NCBI GenBank assembly: GCA_964357255.1
Contig: CAYHKQ010000036.1
Location: 1-24,975 of the forward strand
Direction: 5' to 3'
Source: JBBTIS01 sp038059855
GTDB lineage: Bacteria > Elusimicrobiota > Elusimicrobia > JACQPE01
DNA length: 24,975 nucleotides
This document shows, in pieces, positions 6,623-13,561 of the stretch. Both the position numbers and the translations under genes were made by a program. Numbering within the stretch: position 1 is the stretch's first letter; every line of letters begins with the position of its first letter. A model generated the notes under the pieces. The model ran no database searches. It had not been told where the DNA came from and worked only from the letters and a program-made list of their open reading frames with translations.

Positions 6623-6766
6623 GAATTTCTTTAGCCATTTGAAGTTACACCGCTCATCCTGAGCTTGTCGAAGGATGAGCCAAGGCGAAGTTCGCGTTTT
6701 GCTCATGGTTCGACAAGCTCACCACGAGCGGCCTTCCTTGGCCACTTCGATTGGCTAAAGAAATTC
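6623..6766. mobile_element. 144-bp MITE-like element with perfect 14-bp ends and 8-bp target duplication
   Basis: The left end GAATTTCTTTAGCC (6623-6636) and right end GGCTAAAGAAATTC (6753-6766) are perfect inverted repeats, extending to 20 of 22 bases. Perfect direct repeats ACTTAACG flank it at 6615-6622 and 6767-6774. The core holds a second inverted pair, CCGCTCATCCTGAGCTTGTC against GACAAGCTCACCACGAGCGG, of the widely seen CTGAGCTTGTCGAAGG repeat type. No ORF is present. The ends are unrelated to those of the element at 5444-5546, so a different transposase would be needed. Confidence 0.9.
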
Positions 6767-6774
6767 ACTTAACG

Positions 6775-6951
6775 ACTATGGCGTTAAAACTCCCAGGTGG
6801 CTCGTAAATTCCGTTTTTGGCCGATGGTAGATTCTTTGTCAACGACTTTTCACATTTTTACCGGGGCGACCAAAATTACGTGGCCAGGATAAAATGCGCA
6901 GTCGGATTTTGTGGACGGCCTCGATGAAAATAATAAACTTTCATTGATCGC
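6775..6951 (+). other. gap upstream of GT2 with a possible decayed coding remnant
   Basis: No intact gene. In one plus frame, codons from 6808 to the TGA at 6925-6927 read IPFLADGRFFVNDFSHFYRG and on to CAVGFCGRPR, which has protein-like composition. The same frame extends back to an ATG at 6778 apart from a stop at 6805-6807. It could be the 3' end of a gene lost when the island formed, or chance. No clear ribosome site precedes the GT2 start at 6952. Confidence 0.25.
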
Positions 6952-7662
6952 ATGAAAGTTTTGGTCATGCTTCCGACGCTGAATGAAAAAGAGAATATTG
7001 CCGCGCTGATCATAAAAATTTTTGAACTTCCTATTGCGAATTTAGAAATTGTCGTCGTGGATGACCAAAGCCCTGACGGCACTGCCCGGATTGTCGAGGA
7101 TCTGACCCGGACCTTTGCGCGACTTCACCTGATCCGGCGCTCGGGACCAGGCGGACGCGGCTTGGCGGGACGAGAGGGTTACATCTACGGATTAAAATCG
7201 GAGATGGATTTCCTTGTCGAAATGGACGGAGATTTTTCCCATGATCCAAAGCACATCCCGTCAATGCTCGATGCGATGAGCCGGTGCGATCTTGCAATCG
7301 GCTCGCGATTTGTGGCCGGCGGCGCTGACTTGGACCGTCCTTTTTTCCGGCATTGGTTGACTATCGCAGCCAATGCCTATGCCCGCAGTCTTCTTGGCCT
7401 TGAGGTTCGCGATACCAATTCCGGATTTCGTTGCTTTAGCCGCGAGGCGCTAGCTCGAATCGCTCCCGAAAGCCTTCGTTCCCGCGGCCCTTCCATCGTT
7501 CACGAAGTTCTCTTTAAGGCCCGACGAGCGCGTTTGCGCATTGCTGAAATACCTATTGAATTTGTGGACCGTAAGAAGGGAAGCTCAAAGCTAAATTTAG
7601 CGCGTTTGGCCGCGGGATACTTATGGATTTTAAAAATGAGGTTAGGACCCGTCCACAAATAA
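6952..7662 (+). CDS. GT2 polyprenol-phosphate sugar (mannose) synthase, DPM1-like
   Basis: GT-A fold inverting glycosyltransferase that moves a sugar from a nucleotide donor to polyprenyl phosphate at the inner face of the membrane. Motifs are in order: MLPTLNEKENI (2-15), VVVDDQSPDGT (metal and nucleotide site, about 34-44), EMDGDFSHDP (DXD-type site, about 89-98), GSRFVAGG, NSGFRCFSREAL and EIPIEFVDRKKGSSK near the end. All catalytic acidic residues are present. At 236 residues it is a single-domain enzyme without membrane helices, like archaeal and eukaryotic DPM1. The last five residues (GPVHK) and the stop come from the inverted end of the mobile element at 7644. The convergent GT-C transferase next door is the natural user of its product. 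Mannose as the sugar is an assumption from the family. Confidence 0.88.
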   Translation: MKVLVMLPTLNEKENIAALIIKIFELPIANLEIVVVDDQSPDGTARIVEDLTRTFARLHLIRRSGPGGRGLAGREGYIYGLKSEMDFLVEMDGDFSHDPKHIPSMLDAMSRCDLAIGSRFVAGGADLDRPFFRHWLTIAANAYARSLLGLEVRDTNSGFRCFSREALARIAPESLRSRGPSIVHEVLFKARRARLRIAEIPIEFVDRKKGSSKLNLARLAAGYLWILKMRLGPVHK

Positions 7663-7823
7663 CCTATACATCTTGCATCCCATCTTTTGGTCATCTTTGA
7701 ACGCGCCTCAATCGAAAAAGCCTCAAAATAGCTCTGCTATTCCTCGGCTTTGTCTCAATCGTTGCGTCCAAATCTGACCAAAATCTGGGCGCAATCTGTA
7801 TAGGTTATTTGTGGACGGGTCCT
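7644..7823. mobile_element. 180-bp MITE-like element with perfect 27-bp inverted ends
   Basis: Bases 7644-7670 (starting AGGACCCGTCCACAAATAAC) and 7797-7823 are perfect 27-bp inverted repeats. Inside, complementarity goes on imperfectly through blocks TTGC, CCCA and TTTTGGTCA, so nearly the whole element can fold into one long hairpin. No ORF fits it. TTA at 7642-7644 and 7823-7825 could be a 3-bp target duplication if the true end is at GGACCC. It sits between two convergent genes: it provides the final codons and stop of the GT2 gene and ends 3 bp before the stop codon of the GT-C gene. It could serve both as a terminator. Confidence 0.85.
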
Positions 7824-7826
7824 TAC

Positions 7827-9470
7827 TTATTCATTTCCCTTTTTTCGGCGGTAAATTCTGATCTCCGGGTCTACGAATTCCGGCCTTGGGGCCCACCAAT
7901 GTTGCGGAAAAAATTTATAGTTCCAGGCGAGCGCATAGTTATCCATCCGGCCTTCCCAAAAATCGAGATAGTAGCGTGCGTGCGCCGGGTTGGCCTGGGC
8001 AAAGACCGCGTAACGATACCGTTGCACATAGAGGTCCGACAAAATCACAAATTGAGGCCGGCGCTGGGATAATGCCTCCAGACTAAATCGCCCGGGGGCC
8101 GGCTCTGGAATAAGGCGGCGGCGTTCACGCTCGGCTAATTCGAGCTCCTCGGCCATAACCAGCGAGGCAAGAGGCTTTAAAAAAAATGGGATGGGCTTAA
8201 TCATCAAGGGCTGGCGGGCCGGAACATAACCGGTCCAGATTAAAACACCCTGCGGGGGTTTAGCGGTATAGGGAGAGAGCTCGATGGTTGAGCCTTGCGG
8301 AGCTTGATTTGCCAGCCATTCCGAGGCGCTGGAGCGTGAATTAAAAAGAAAACCCAGATCGAGCCACAAAGCAAACGCAAAAGCGCCGACAGCGGCGATC
8401 CTTTGTATAAGTTTAGGCCAGCGGGACAATTCCCATCCCGCGTAAAAAATCATGGCCGGCAGAACTCCCAAGCTAAAACGCGCCGGGGTAAAACGAAACG
8501 AGCCCGTGAGTAAATAAAAAGGCGTCCAGGCGGCCAAAAGAATAATTGAGGGAAACCGGCGCAATCGGATTTCAATTATGGAACGAACCAGTCCCATGAG
8601 GCAGGGGATCAGTAAAACCGGACCGAGCAACGCGGGCAAATTTTTTGCGTGGGCCAGCCAGGCCGCGGATCCGGCCATCCCTCGCTGGACAGGGACGCTC
8701 AACGCATTGTACAGCCACCACTTTAAGGCAAGCCAAGGATCGGTCCAAAGCCAAGGCATTCCAATAAAAAATCCCAGTATTAATCCAAATGCCAAAAATA
8801 CCATCAAAAAATATGACCGCGGCCGGTTTTCCAATGGACCCAGCGGCCGCCGAGCGCTCACAAGAGCCACAAATCCCATGAGCCAGCCTTGATATTTCAG
8901 GGCCGTTCCAAGGCCCAAAATAAGACCTGTCAACACAAAATCACGCGGGCTGTGATTCTTTATAAGACGAACCGCGCTCCAAAATCCGACGGCAAGGCCG
9001 GCCAACTGCGGCATATCAGCCGTGGCAAAATGTCCGTAAGTGACGACGGCCGGAGTGAGCGCGGCCGTCCATGAGACCGCCTTGGCCTCTTTTTCGCCAA
9101 GAAGCATTTTAGCGGCATTGCCCAGGATTAAAGGCAGGCAGGCCGCGAGAAACGCCGAAGCCAAGCGGCCAAGCGCCAAGGCAACGGCGGTCTCGTGAGC
9201 AGGGAATAATGACGCCGGCCATATAAACAACAGATAAAAAATTTGCGTGAGATTTCCGTAAGAAAAAAAAACGCCGTCTTTTAAAGAACCGTGAAGGATG
9301 GCCAGATTGAATTCTTGAAGAACGGATTCATCCGGATGAAGCGGTTGCGGCAGTCCCCACCATAAGCCAAGCAGGCACAAAAGGAAAGCGATTCCGGAAG
9401 GGGCAAATTGACTCAGGCAACTAAATCGGCTGAGGTTTAAGAAATTTTTTTTTATTCCGGGCGCAACCAC
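7827..9470 (-). CDS. GT-C (PMT/ArnT-like) polyprenol-phosphate-sugar transferase
   Basis: Large inner-membrane glycosyltransferase of the PMT/GT39-like superfamily, which takes sugar from a polyprenyl-phosphate carrier and transfers it on the periplasmic side. After a first helix (about 26-40), the first loop carries LHPDESV, the conserved acidic motif that holds the catalytic Asp in GT-C enzymes, and KDGVFFSYGNLTQIFYLL follows. About ten more helices run to about residue 375, then a soluble periplasmic C-terminal domain (about 375-547). The 547 length is typical. The GTG start overlaps the upstream hydrolase by 19 bp, so they are probably co-transcribed. The acceptor is unknown: lipid A, another glycan or a protein such as pilin are all possible. 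Confidence 0.8.
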   Translation of the reverse strand: MVAPGIKKNFLNLSRFSCLSQFAPSGIAFLLCLLGLWWGLPQPLHPDESVLQEFNLAILHGSLKDGVFFSYGNLTQIFYLLFIWPASLFPAHETAVALALGRLASAFLAACLPLILGNAAKMLLGEKEAKAVSWTAALTPAVVTYGHFATADMPQLAGLAVGFWSAVRLIKNHSPRDFVLTGLILGLGTALKYQGWLMGFVALVSARRPLGPLENRPRSYFLMVFLAFGLILGFFIGMPWLWTDPWLALKWWLYNALSVPVQRGMAGSAAWLAHAKNLPALLGPVLLIPCLMGLVRSIIEIRLRRFPSIILLAAWTPFYLLTGSFRFTPARFSLGVLPAMIFYAGWELSRWPKLIQRIAAVGAFAFALWLDLGFLFNSRSSASEWLANQAPQGSTIELSPYTAKPPQGVLIWTGYVPARQPLMIKPIPFFLKPLASLVMAEELELAERERRRLIPEPAPGRFSLEALSQRRPQFVILSDLYVQRYRYAVFAQANPAHARYYLDFWEGRMDNYALAWNYKFFPQHWWAPRPEFVDPEIRIYRRKKGNE

Positions 9471-10423
9471 TTGCTAAACCAGATTACCGTGTCGGAACCG
9501 CTGAAATTGTGGGCCTTGTGATGTTTTAAAAACATCAGGCGGTCGTGGGCTCCGATTTTTTCATAAACCTCGACGAGCGAATGGGCGATATCTTCGACTG
9601 TCTCGAAAGGGGCCGTCGCGTCGTTCGAGGCATGTTCGATCAGCAATGGTCGCGGCGCGACAAGGGCGCCGACGCGATCTTTGTCTCCAAAACGCCAGAT
9701 GCCGGGGATGTAATTGTCCGGACTTTGCAAGGGGCTTTGACTCAACCAACGGTAGGAATCAAAGGCATTCGAGATGTAAACGGCGTTGATATCCGGGTCA
9801 AAGGCCGTTGCGTAAAGAGCGATCTGTCCTCCCATGGACCAGCCAAGGCACCCCATCCGGCCCCTTTCCGCATCCGGGCGGTTTCTTAAATAATGAACCC
9901 ATTTTAATACGCTTTCGACGCGTTGGCCCATCAAGGTTTTGCTTTCCATGGCCAGGAGCAATGCGGTTTTGGTTTCCTTTTTCATGTCGCGATAGTCAAT
10001 TTCGATGTCTGGAGCCAGCACGATAAAACCATTCTTGGCCAATTCAAGACCTACGGCCGAAATATGTTTGGATTTTGTCAAACCAACAATATCCGTTGCT
10101 TTCGAATAATGGCCATGAATGACCGCAACGCAAGGGCGCGCGAGCGGTCCGGCGGCAGTTTTGATGACATACGCCGTCCGCGCCCCGGCCAGTTCTTTTA
10201 AGGAAAGTTTTTCGATCTCTACCCCCTTAAAAACGGAACGCTCCAGGATCTCCGGCCTCAGGGCTTGCCGGCGCCACTCGGAAACGCCCAATATCTGTTG
10301 GAGTTGCCGGCGTGGATCAATTTGATCGCGGGATTGGCAACCGCAGAAAATGAAAATCAAAGCGGCTGAGCGGCTTAAAAAAAAAGTAACTGCCCAGGTC
10401 CTTCCTGCCCTTTTTTCCGTCAT
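9452..10423 (-). CDS. lipoprotein alpha/beta hydrolase (dienelactone-hydrolase or acyl-esterase type)
   Basis: A serine hydrolase with nucleophile elbow GWSMGG, a late Asp in ASNDATAPFE and a catalytic His in HHKAHNF, all in the right order. The N-terminus has a hydrophobic stretch ending FIFCGCQ, which looks like a lipobox, so it is likely membrane anchored. The ORF can start at GTG 10498, but residues 11-27 of that form (FWIPAFAGMT) are the well-known translation of a dispersed palindromic repeat. I therefore use ATG 10423, which itself lies inside that repeat. It follows pilC by about 100 bp and overlaps the GT-C gene. The substrate cannot be told; it could trim an envelope ester. Confidence 0.75.
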   Translation of the reverse strand: MTEKRAGRTWAVTFFLSRSAALIFIFCGCQSRDQIDPRRQLQQILGVSEWRRQALRPEILERSVFKGVEIEKLSLKELAGARTAYVIKTAAGPLARPCVAVIHGHYSKATDIVGLTKSKHISAVGLELAKNGFIVLAPDIEIDYRDMKKETKTALLLAMESKTLMGQRVESVLKWVHYLRNRPDAERGRMGCLGWSMGGQIALYATAFDPDINAVYISNAFDSYRWLSQSPLQSPDNYIPGIWRFGDKDRVGALVAPRPLLIEHASNDATAPFETVEDIAHSLVEVYEKIGAHDRLMFLKHHKAHNFSGSDTVIWFSKWLRPE

Positions 10424-10483
10424 TCCCGCGAAAGCGGGAATCCAGAACGAATTTTTTGGACTATTCATAGCCTGGATTCCCGC
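10386..10483. repeat. second, degenerate copy of the CGTCATTCCCGCGAA-type element
   Basis: A CGTCATTCCCGCGAAAGCGG module starts at 10418. It contains GCGGGAATCCAG (10434-10445), repeated inverted as CTGGATTCCCGC (10472-10483) with a 26-base spacer. At 10386-10398 the bases GTAACTGCCCAGG match the GTAACTGTTCAGG end of the 5444-5546 element at 11 of 13. The distance from this end to the CGTCATT module (32 bases) is close to that in the first element (30 bases). No matching right end was found, so this copy looks truncated or decayed. Confidence 0.7.
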
Positions 10484-10527
10484 AAAATTTTTATTCACCG
10501 AACCGCTTAGCTATTCAACTGCTCCGC

Positions 10528-11760
10528 CTACTCTCCTACTCCGCCCGCCGCTTGGGAGATTTGGAACATGGGCAAAAACATGGCCACGACAATCGCTCCG
10601 ATCACCACGCCCATAAAACAAATGACCAGAGGCTCGATCATGCTAGTCAATCCCTTGACAGCGGCGTCCACTTCGCCGTCATAAAAATCCGCGATTTTGG
10701 CTAGCATGGTGTCAAGATTGCCTGTTTCCTCTCCAATCGCGATCATTTGCACGACCATGGAAGGAAAAATGTCGCCTTTTTTTCGAAAGGGCTCGACTAG
10801 GCGCATCCCGTCTTGAACCGATTTTTTTGATTCCATAATGGCGCCTTCGATAACTTTATTACCGCTGGCCTTGGCCACCGTATCGAGGCCTTCGAGAATG
10901 TTGACCCCTGATTTAACCAAGGTGGATAAAGTCCGGCAAAATTTAGCGATAGCGACTTTTTTAAGAATATCCCCGAACATGGGGGATTTGAGCATAAAAC
11001 GGTCAATCCTGTAGGCCCATTTTTCGTCCTTCTTAAGATACTTTAACAACTGCCATGCGCCCATGGGAACAATAAACAGCATATAGAAATAACGCGTCAT
11101 TGTCGCCGACATCTCCAACAGAACGCGAGTAGGCATCGGAAGCTCCTGTCCGAACGATGAAAATATCTCTTTGAACTTTGGAATGATCGCAATCATCAGG
11201 AAGGCGGTCACGCCCACGGCGATTCCCGCCATCACGGCAGGATACATCATGGCGCCCTTGACCTTATGCTTTAATTCCTCGGCTGATTCCAAGTAAGCGC
11301 TAAGCCGGTCAAGAATAATATCCAACACCCCGCCTAACTCGCCGGCCCGGACCATGGCCACGTAGAGATCGCTGAAAGCGTCGGGGTATTTTTTCATAGA
11401 TTCGTTAATGGTGACGCCGCCTTGAATGTCATTTTGGACCCCCTCAACGACGGCCTTAAACCTTTTATGTTGGATTTGTCCGCTGATCATGCCTAAGCCT
11501 TGAACAATGGGAACGCCGGCCGACACCAAGGTCGCCAACTGTCGCGAAAATATCACCAGGTCTTTACTGGGAACGCCGCCTTTGAAAGGGTTGTATTTTT
11601 TGAGAGTCCCTAAAAATCCCGCCTCTTCCACGGCATTAATTTCCAAAACAACGCAATTCCTGGCCTTAAGCTGAGCGAGAGCCGCTTGCAATTCACGGGC
11701 TTCCAAATTCCCTTGCGTCACCGAGCCGCTGGGCAACTTGGCTTTATAGGTAAATAACAT
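10528..11760 (-). CDS. pilC: type IV pilus inner-membrane platform protein PilC
   Basis: GspF/PilC family platform that the PilB and PilT motors turn against. It has a small N-terminal domain (MLFTYKAKLPSGSVTQGNLEA), then two homologous GspF repeats (about 70-195 and 275-400). Each repeat begins with the FSRQLATLVSAGVPIVQGL-type motif (FCRTLSTLVKSGVNILEGL in the second). Three membrane helices lie at about 170-190, 220-240 and 375-400, the last being MGVVIGAIVVAMFLPMFQI. Length 410 is standard. It lies 61 bp after pilT, in the usual pilT-pilC order, and no strong ribosome site is visible upstream. Confidence 0.95.
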   Translation of the reverse strand: MLFTYKAKLPSGSVTQGNLEARELQAALAQLKARNCVVLEINAVEEAGFLGTLKKYNPFKGGVPSKDLVIFSRQLATLVSAGVPIVQGLGMISGQIQHKRFKAVVEGVQNDIQGGVTINESMKKYPDAFSDLYVAMVRAGELGGVLDIILDRLSAYLESAEELKHKVKGAMMYPAVMAGIAVGVTAFLMIAIIPKFKEIFSSFGQELPMPTRVLLEMSATMTRYFYMLFIVPMGAWQLLKYLKKDEKWAYRIDRFMLKSPMFGDILKKVAIAKFCRTLSTLVKSGVNILEGLDTVAKASGNKVIEGAIMESKKSVQDGMRLVEPFRKKGDIFPSMVVQMIAIGEETGNLDTMLAKIADFYDGEVDAAVKGLTSMIEPLVICFMGVVIGAIVVAMFLPMFQISQAAGGVGE

Positions 11761-11821
11761 ATCAGACGAAAAAGCTACAAGGGGATTTTTTGTTATTTTG
11801 AGTCATGGGCACGCTCATTCA

Positions 11822-12898
11822 TCATTTGGCGGCCTTCGCCGCGCGCTCGTCGATCAAACGTTTTAAATCTTCGGGGCTAGGCGTGTTATTTAGCGCCGTA
11901 TCGTAAAGAATTAATTTTCTTCGGTAAAGTTCGGCCAACGAATGGTTCATAGTCTGCATGCCAAATTTTGTTCCCGTTTGAATCAACGAGGGGATTTGAG
12001 CTACCTTGGCTTCGCGGACCATGTTACGAACCGCAGGGGTGGCGATCAACACTTCGCAGGCCATTACGCGGCCATTGCCTGAGGCATGAGCGAGCAATTG
12101 TTGGCAAAAGACGGCCTCCAGAACAAAGGACAACTGAACCCGGACCTGCTCCTGCTGATAAGCGGGAAAGACGTCAATGATACGGTTGACGGACTGGGTC
12201 GCGTCGTTAGTATGAAGCGTGGCAAAAACAATATGTCCCGTTTCCGCGATATTAAGCGCCGTCTGGATTGTTTCTAAATCGCGAAGCTCGCCGATTAAAA
12301 CGGTGTCGGGGTCCTGACGCAAAATATGGCGCAGGGCGGTGGCGAAATTTTGCGTATCCTGACCCACCTCGCGCTGATTGATAAGGCAACGCTTGTGATG
12401 ATGCAAAAATTCAATAGGATCCTCGATGGTCATGATATGCCCCGAGCGATTTTCGTTAATAAAATTAATAATGGAGGCGAGCGTAGTCGTTTTTCCGCAA
12501 CCGGTCGGCCCTGTCACCAGCACCAAGCCCTTAGACAACTTCGCGACTTCGTAGATTACGGCCGGCAATCCAAGTTGCTCAAACGTCATACTGGCCTCTT
12601 GAATCACGCGCAAAACCGCGCCCGTCGCGCCTTTTTGACGGAAAACATTAATTCGGAATCGTCCCATATTTTGAAAAGTGAGGGCGGCGTCAAGCTCGTT
12701 CGTTTCCTCGAAACGGCGCTTTTGCTCTTCCGCGAGAATCGAGTAGATGAGGTTTCTGGTCTGCTCGGCATCCATCGGATCCCCGGGCAGGGGCATGAGC
12801 AGACCGTCAATGCGCACGGCCGCGGGGCTGTCCGCGGTGATATGAAGGTCGCTGCCTCCCTTCATTTTTACATACTGAAGCATTTCTTCAATAGTCAT
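11822..12898 (-). CDS. pilT: type IV pilus retraction ATPase PilT
   Basis: Hexameric motor that disassembles the pilus for twitching and DNA uptake. The N-terminus IEEMLQYVKMKGGSDLHI is typical. Walker A is GPTGCGKTT (130-138), the Asp box TIEDPIE (about 157-163), Walker B LIGELRD (201-207) and the His box TLHTND (227-232). The retraction motif region TPAVRNMVREAKVAQIPSLIQTG (287-309) corresponds to the AIRNLIRE motif that separates PilT from PilB. The 358-residue length fits. It has no ribosome site of its own: the ATG follows directly on the stop codon of a 9-codon leader ORF. Confidence 0.96.
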   Translation of the reverse strand: MTIEEMLQYVKMKGGSDLHITADSPAAVRIDGLLMPLPGDPMDAEQTRNLIYSILAEEQKRRFEETNELDAALTFQNMGRFRINVFRQKGATGAVLRVIQEASMTFEQLGLPAVIYEVAKLSKGLVLVTGPTGCGKTTTLASIINFINENRSGHIMTIEDPIEFLHHHKRCLINQREVGQDTQNFATALRHILRQDPDTVLIGELRDLETIQTALNIAETGHIVFATLHTNDATQSVNRIIDVFPAYQQEQVRVQLSFVLEAVFCQQLLAHASGNGRVMACEVLIATPAVRNMVREAKVAQIPSLIQTGTKFGMQTMNHSLAELYRRKLILYDTALNNTPSPEDLKRLIDERAAKAAK

Positions 12899-12928
12899 TT
12901 AAAAAACTCGTGAAACGCGATAAACCAT
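12899..12928 (-). CDS. possible 9-codon leader peptide coupled to pilT
   Basis: ATG at 12928 opens MVYRVSRVF and its TAA stop is followed without a gap by the ATG of pilT. A G-rich ribosome site (AAGGGGG, 12937-12943) lies 8 bases before the leader ATG, whereas pilT itself has only T/A-rich bases in front. Ribosomes ending the leader could restart on pilT. Too short for homology; judged only by layout. Confidence 0.4.
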   Translation of the reverse strand: MVYRVSRVF

Positions 12929-12947
12929 TTCAAATTCCCCCTTCAAT

Positions 12948-12976
12948 GTTTTAACTGCTTTATGGAATAAAGTCAA
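12948..12976 (-). promoter_or_regulatory. sigma-70-like promoter for pilT-pilC
   Basis: On the minus strand TTGACT (12971-12976, 5 of 6) and TAAAAC (12948-12953, 4 of 6) are separated by 17 bases. It lies in the coaD-pilT gap about 20 bases before the leader ORF and 50 before pilT. Confidence 0.5.
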
Positions 12977-13012
12977 TGGGGAAAGCCGCGGCGAAAGCGC
13001 CCAGCCTAATGT

Positions 13013-13531
13013 TCAAATTACTGCGCGCAGACTCCTTAATGCCCGGGCCACGCAACGGGGAACGAATTTGGCCGGGGTTTGGCCCAGGCCGGCGATTTCT
13101 TTGACGATGGTCGAAGAAAGATAGATATGCTTTTCATCGGGCATAAGATAAACCGTTTCCATGTCGGGATAAAGATGCCTGTTGGTCAAGGCCATTTGAA
13201 GTTCGTACTCGAAATCGGAAATAAAGCGAATCCCTCGGATAACGACGAAGCATGATTTCTTTTTTGCATAGTCCGCCAAGAGTCCTTGGAAGGAATCCAC
13301 TTCGATCCCTTTGTTTAAATTGGATTCGCGCAGAGACTCTCGAATCAGGTCCATTCGGTCTTCAACGCTAAACATCGGTTGCTTGACGGAAGCGTGGCTT
13401 ACGGCGATAATAATTCGGTCAAAAAGCCTCCCTGCTCTTGCCACGATATCCAAATGTCCGTAAGTAATGGGATCAAACGATCCGGGATAAATAGCCAGCG
13501 AGGGCCGTCTCTTAAATTGTTTTTGATTCAT
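13013..13531 (-). CDS. coaD: phosphopantetheine adenylyltransferase CoaD
   Basis: Fourth enzyme of coenzyme A synthesis: 4'-phosphopantetheine plus ATP to dephospho-CoA. The nucleotidyltransferase motif YPGSFDPITYGHLDIV (15-30) contains the TxGH site. FVVIRGIRFISDFEYELQMALTN is the hallmark substrate-binding stretch and YLSSTIVKEIA is the ISSTxxRE-type motif, with Lys in place of Arg. The 172-residue length is slightly long because of about 11 extra N-terminal residues before the first strand. The start is well supported by an AGGAGG ribosome site (13540-13545). It follows recG after 30 bp; rsmD, often beside coaD, is absent here. Confidence 0.95.
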   Translation of the reverse strand: MNQKQFKRRPSLAIYPGSFDPITYGHLDIVARAGRLFDRIIIAVSHASVKQPMFSVEDRMDLIRESLRESNLNKGIEVDSFQGLLADYAKKKSCFVVIRGIRFISDFEYELQMALTNRHLYPDMETVYLMPDEKHIYLSSTIVKEIAGLGQTPAKFVPRCVARALRSLRAVI

Positions 13532-13561
13532 TGATGATTCCTCCTGTAAAAATATGAGTAG

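Noticed and set aside
6911..6922. TTTTGTGGACGG as a partial copy of the 7644 element end
   Set aside because: Only about 11 bases match and no partner end is near; probably chance.
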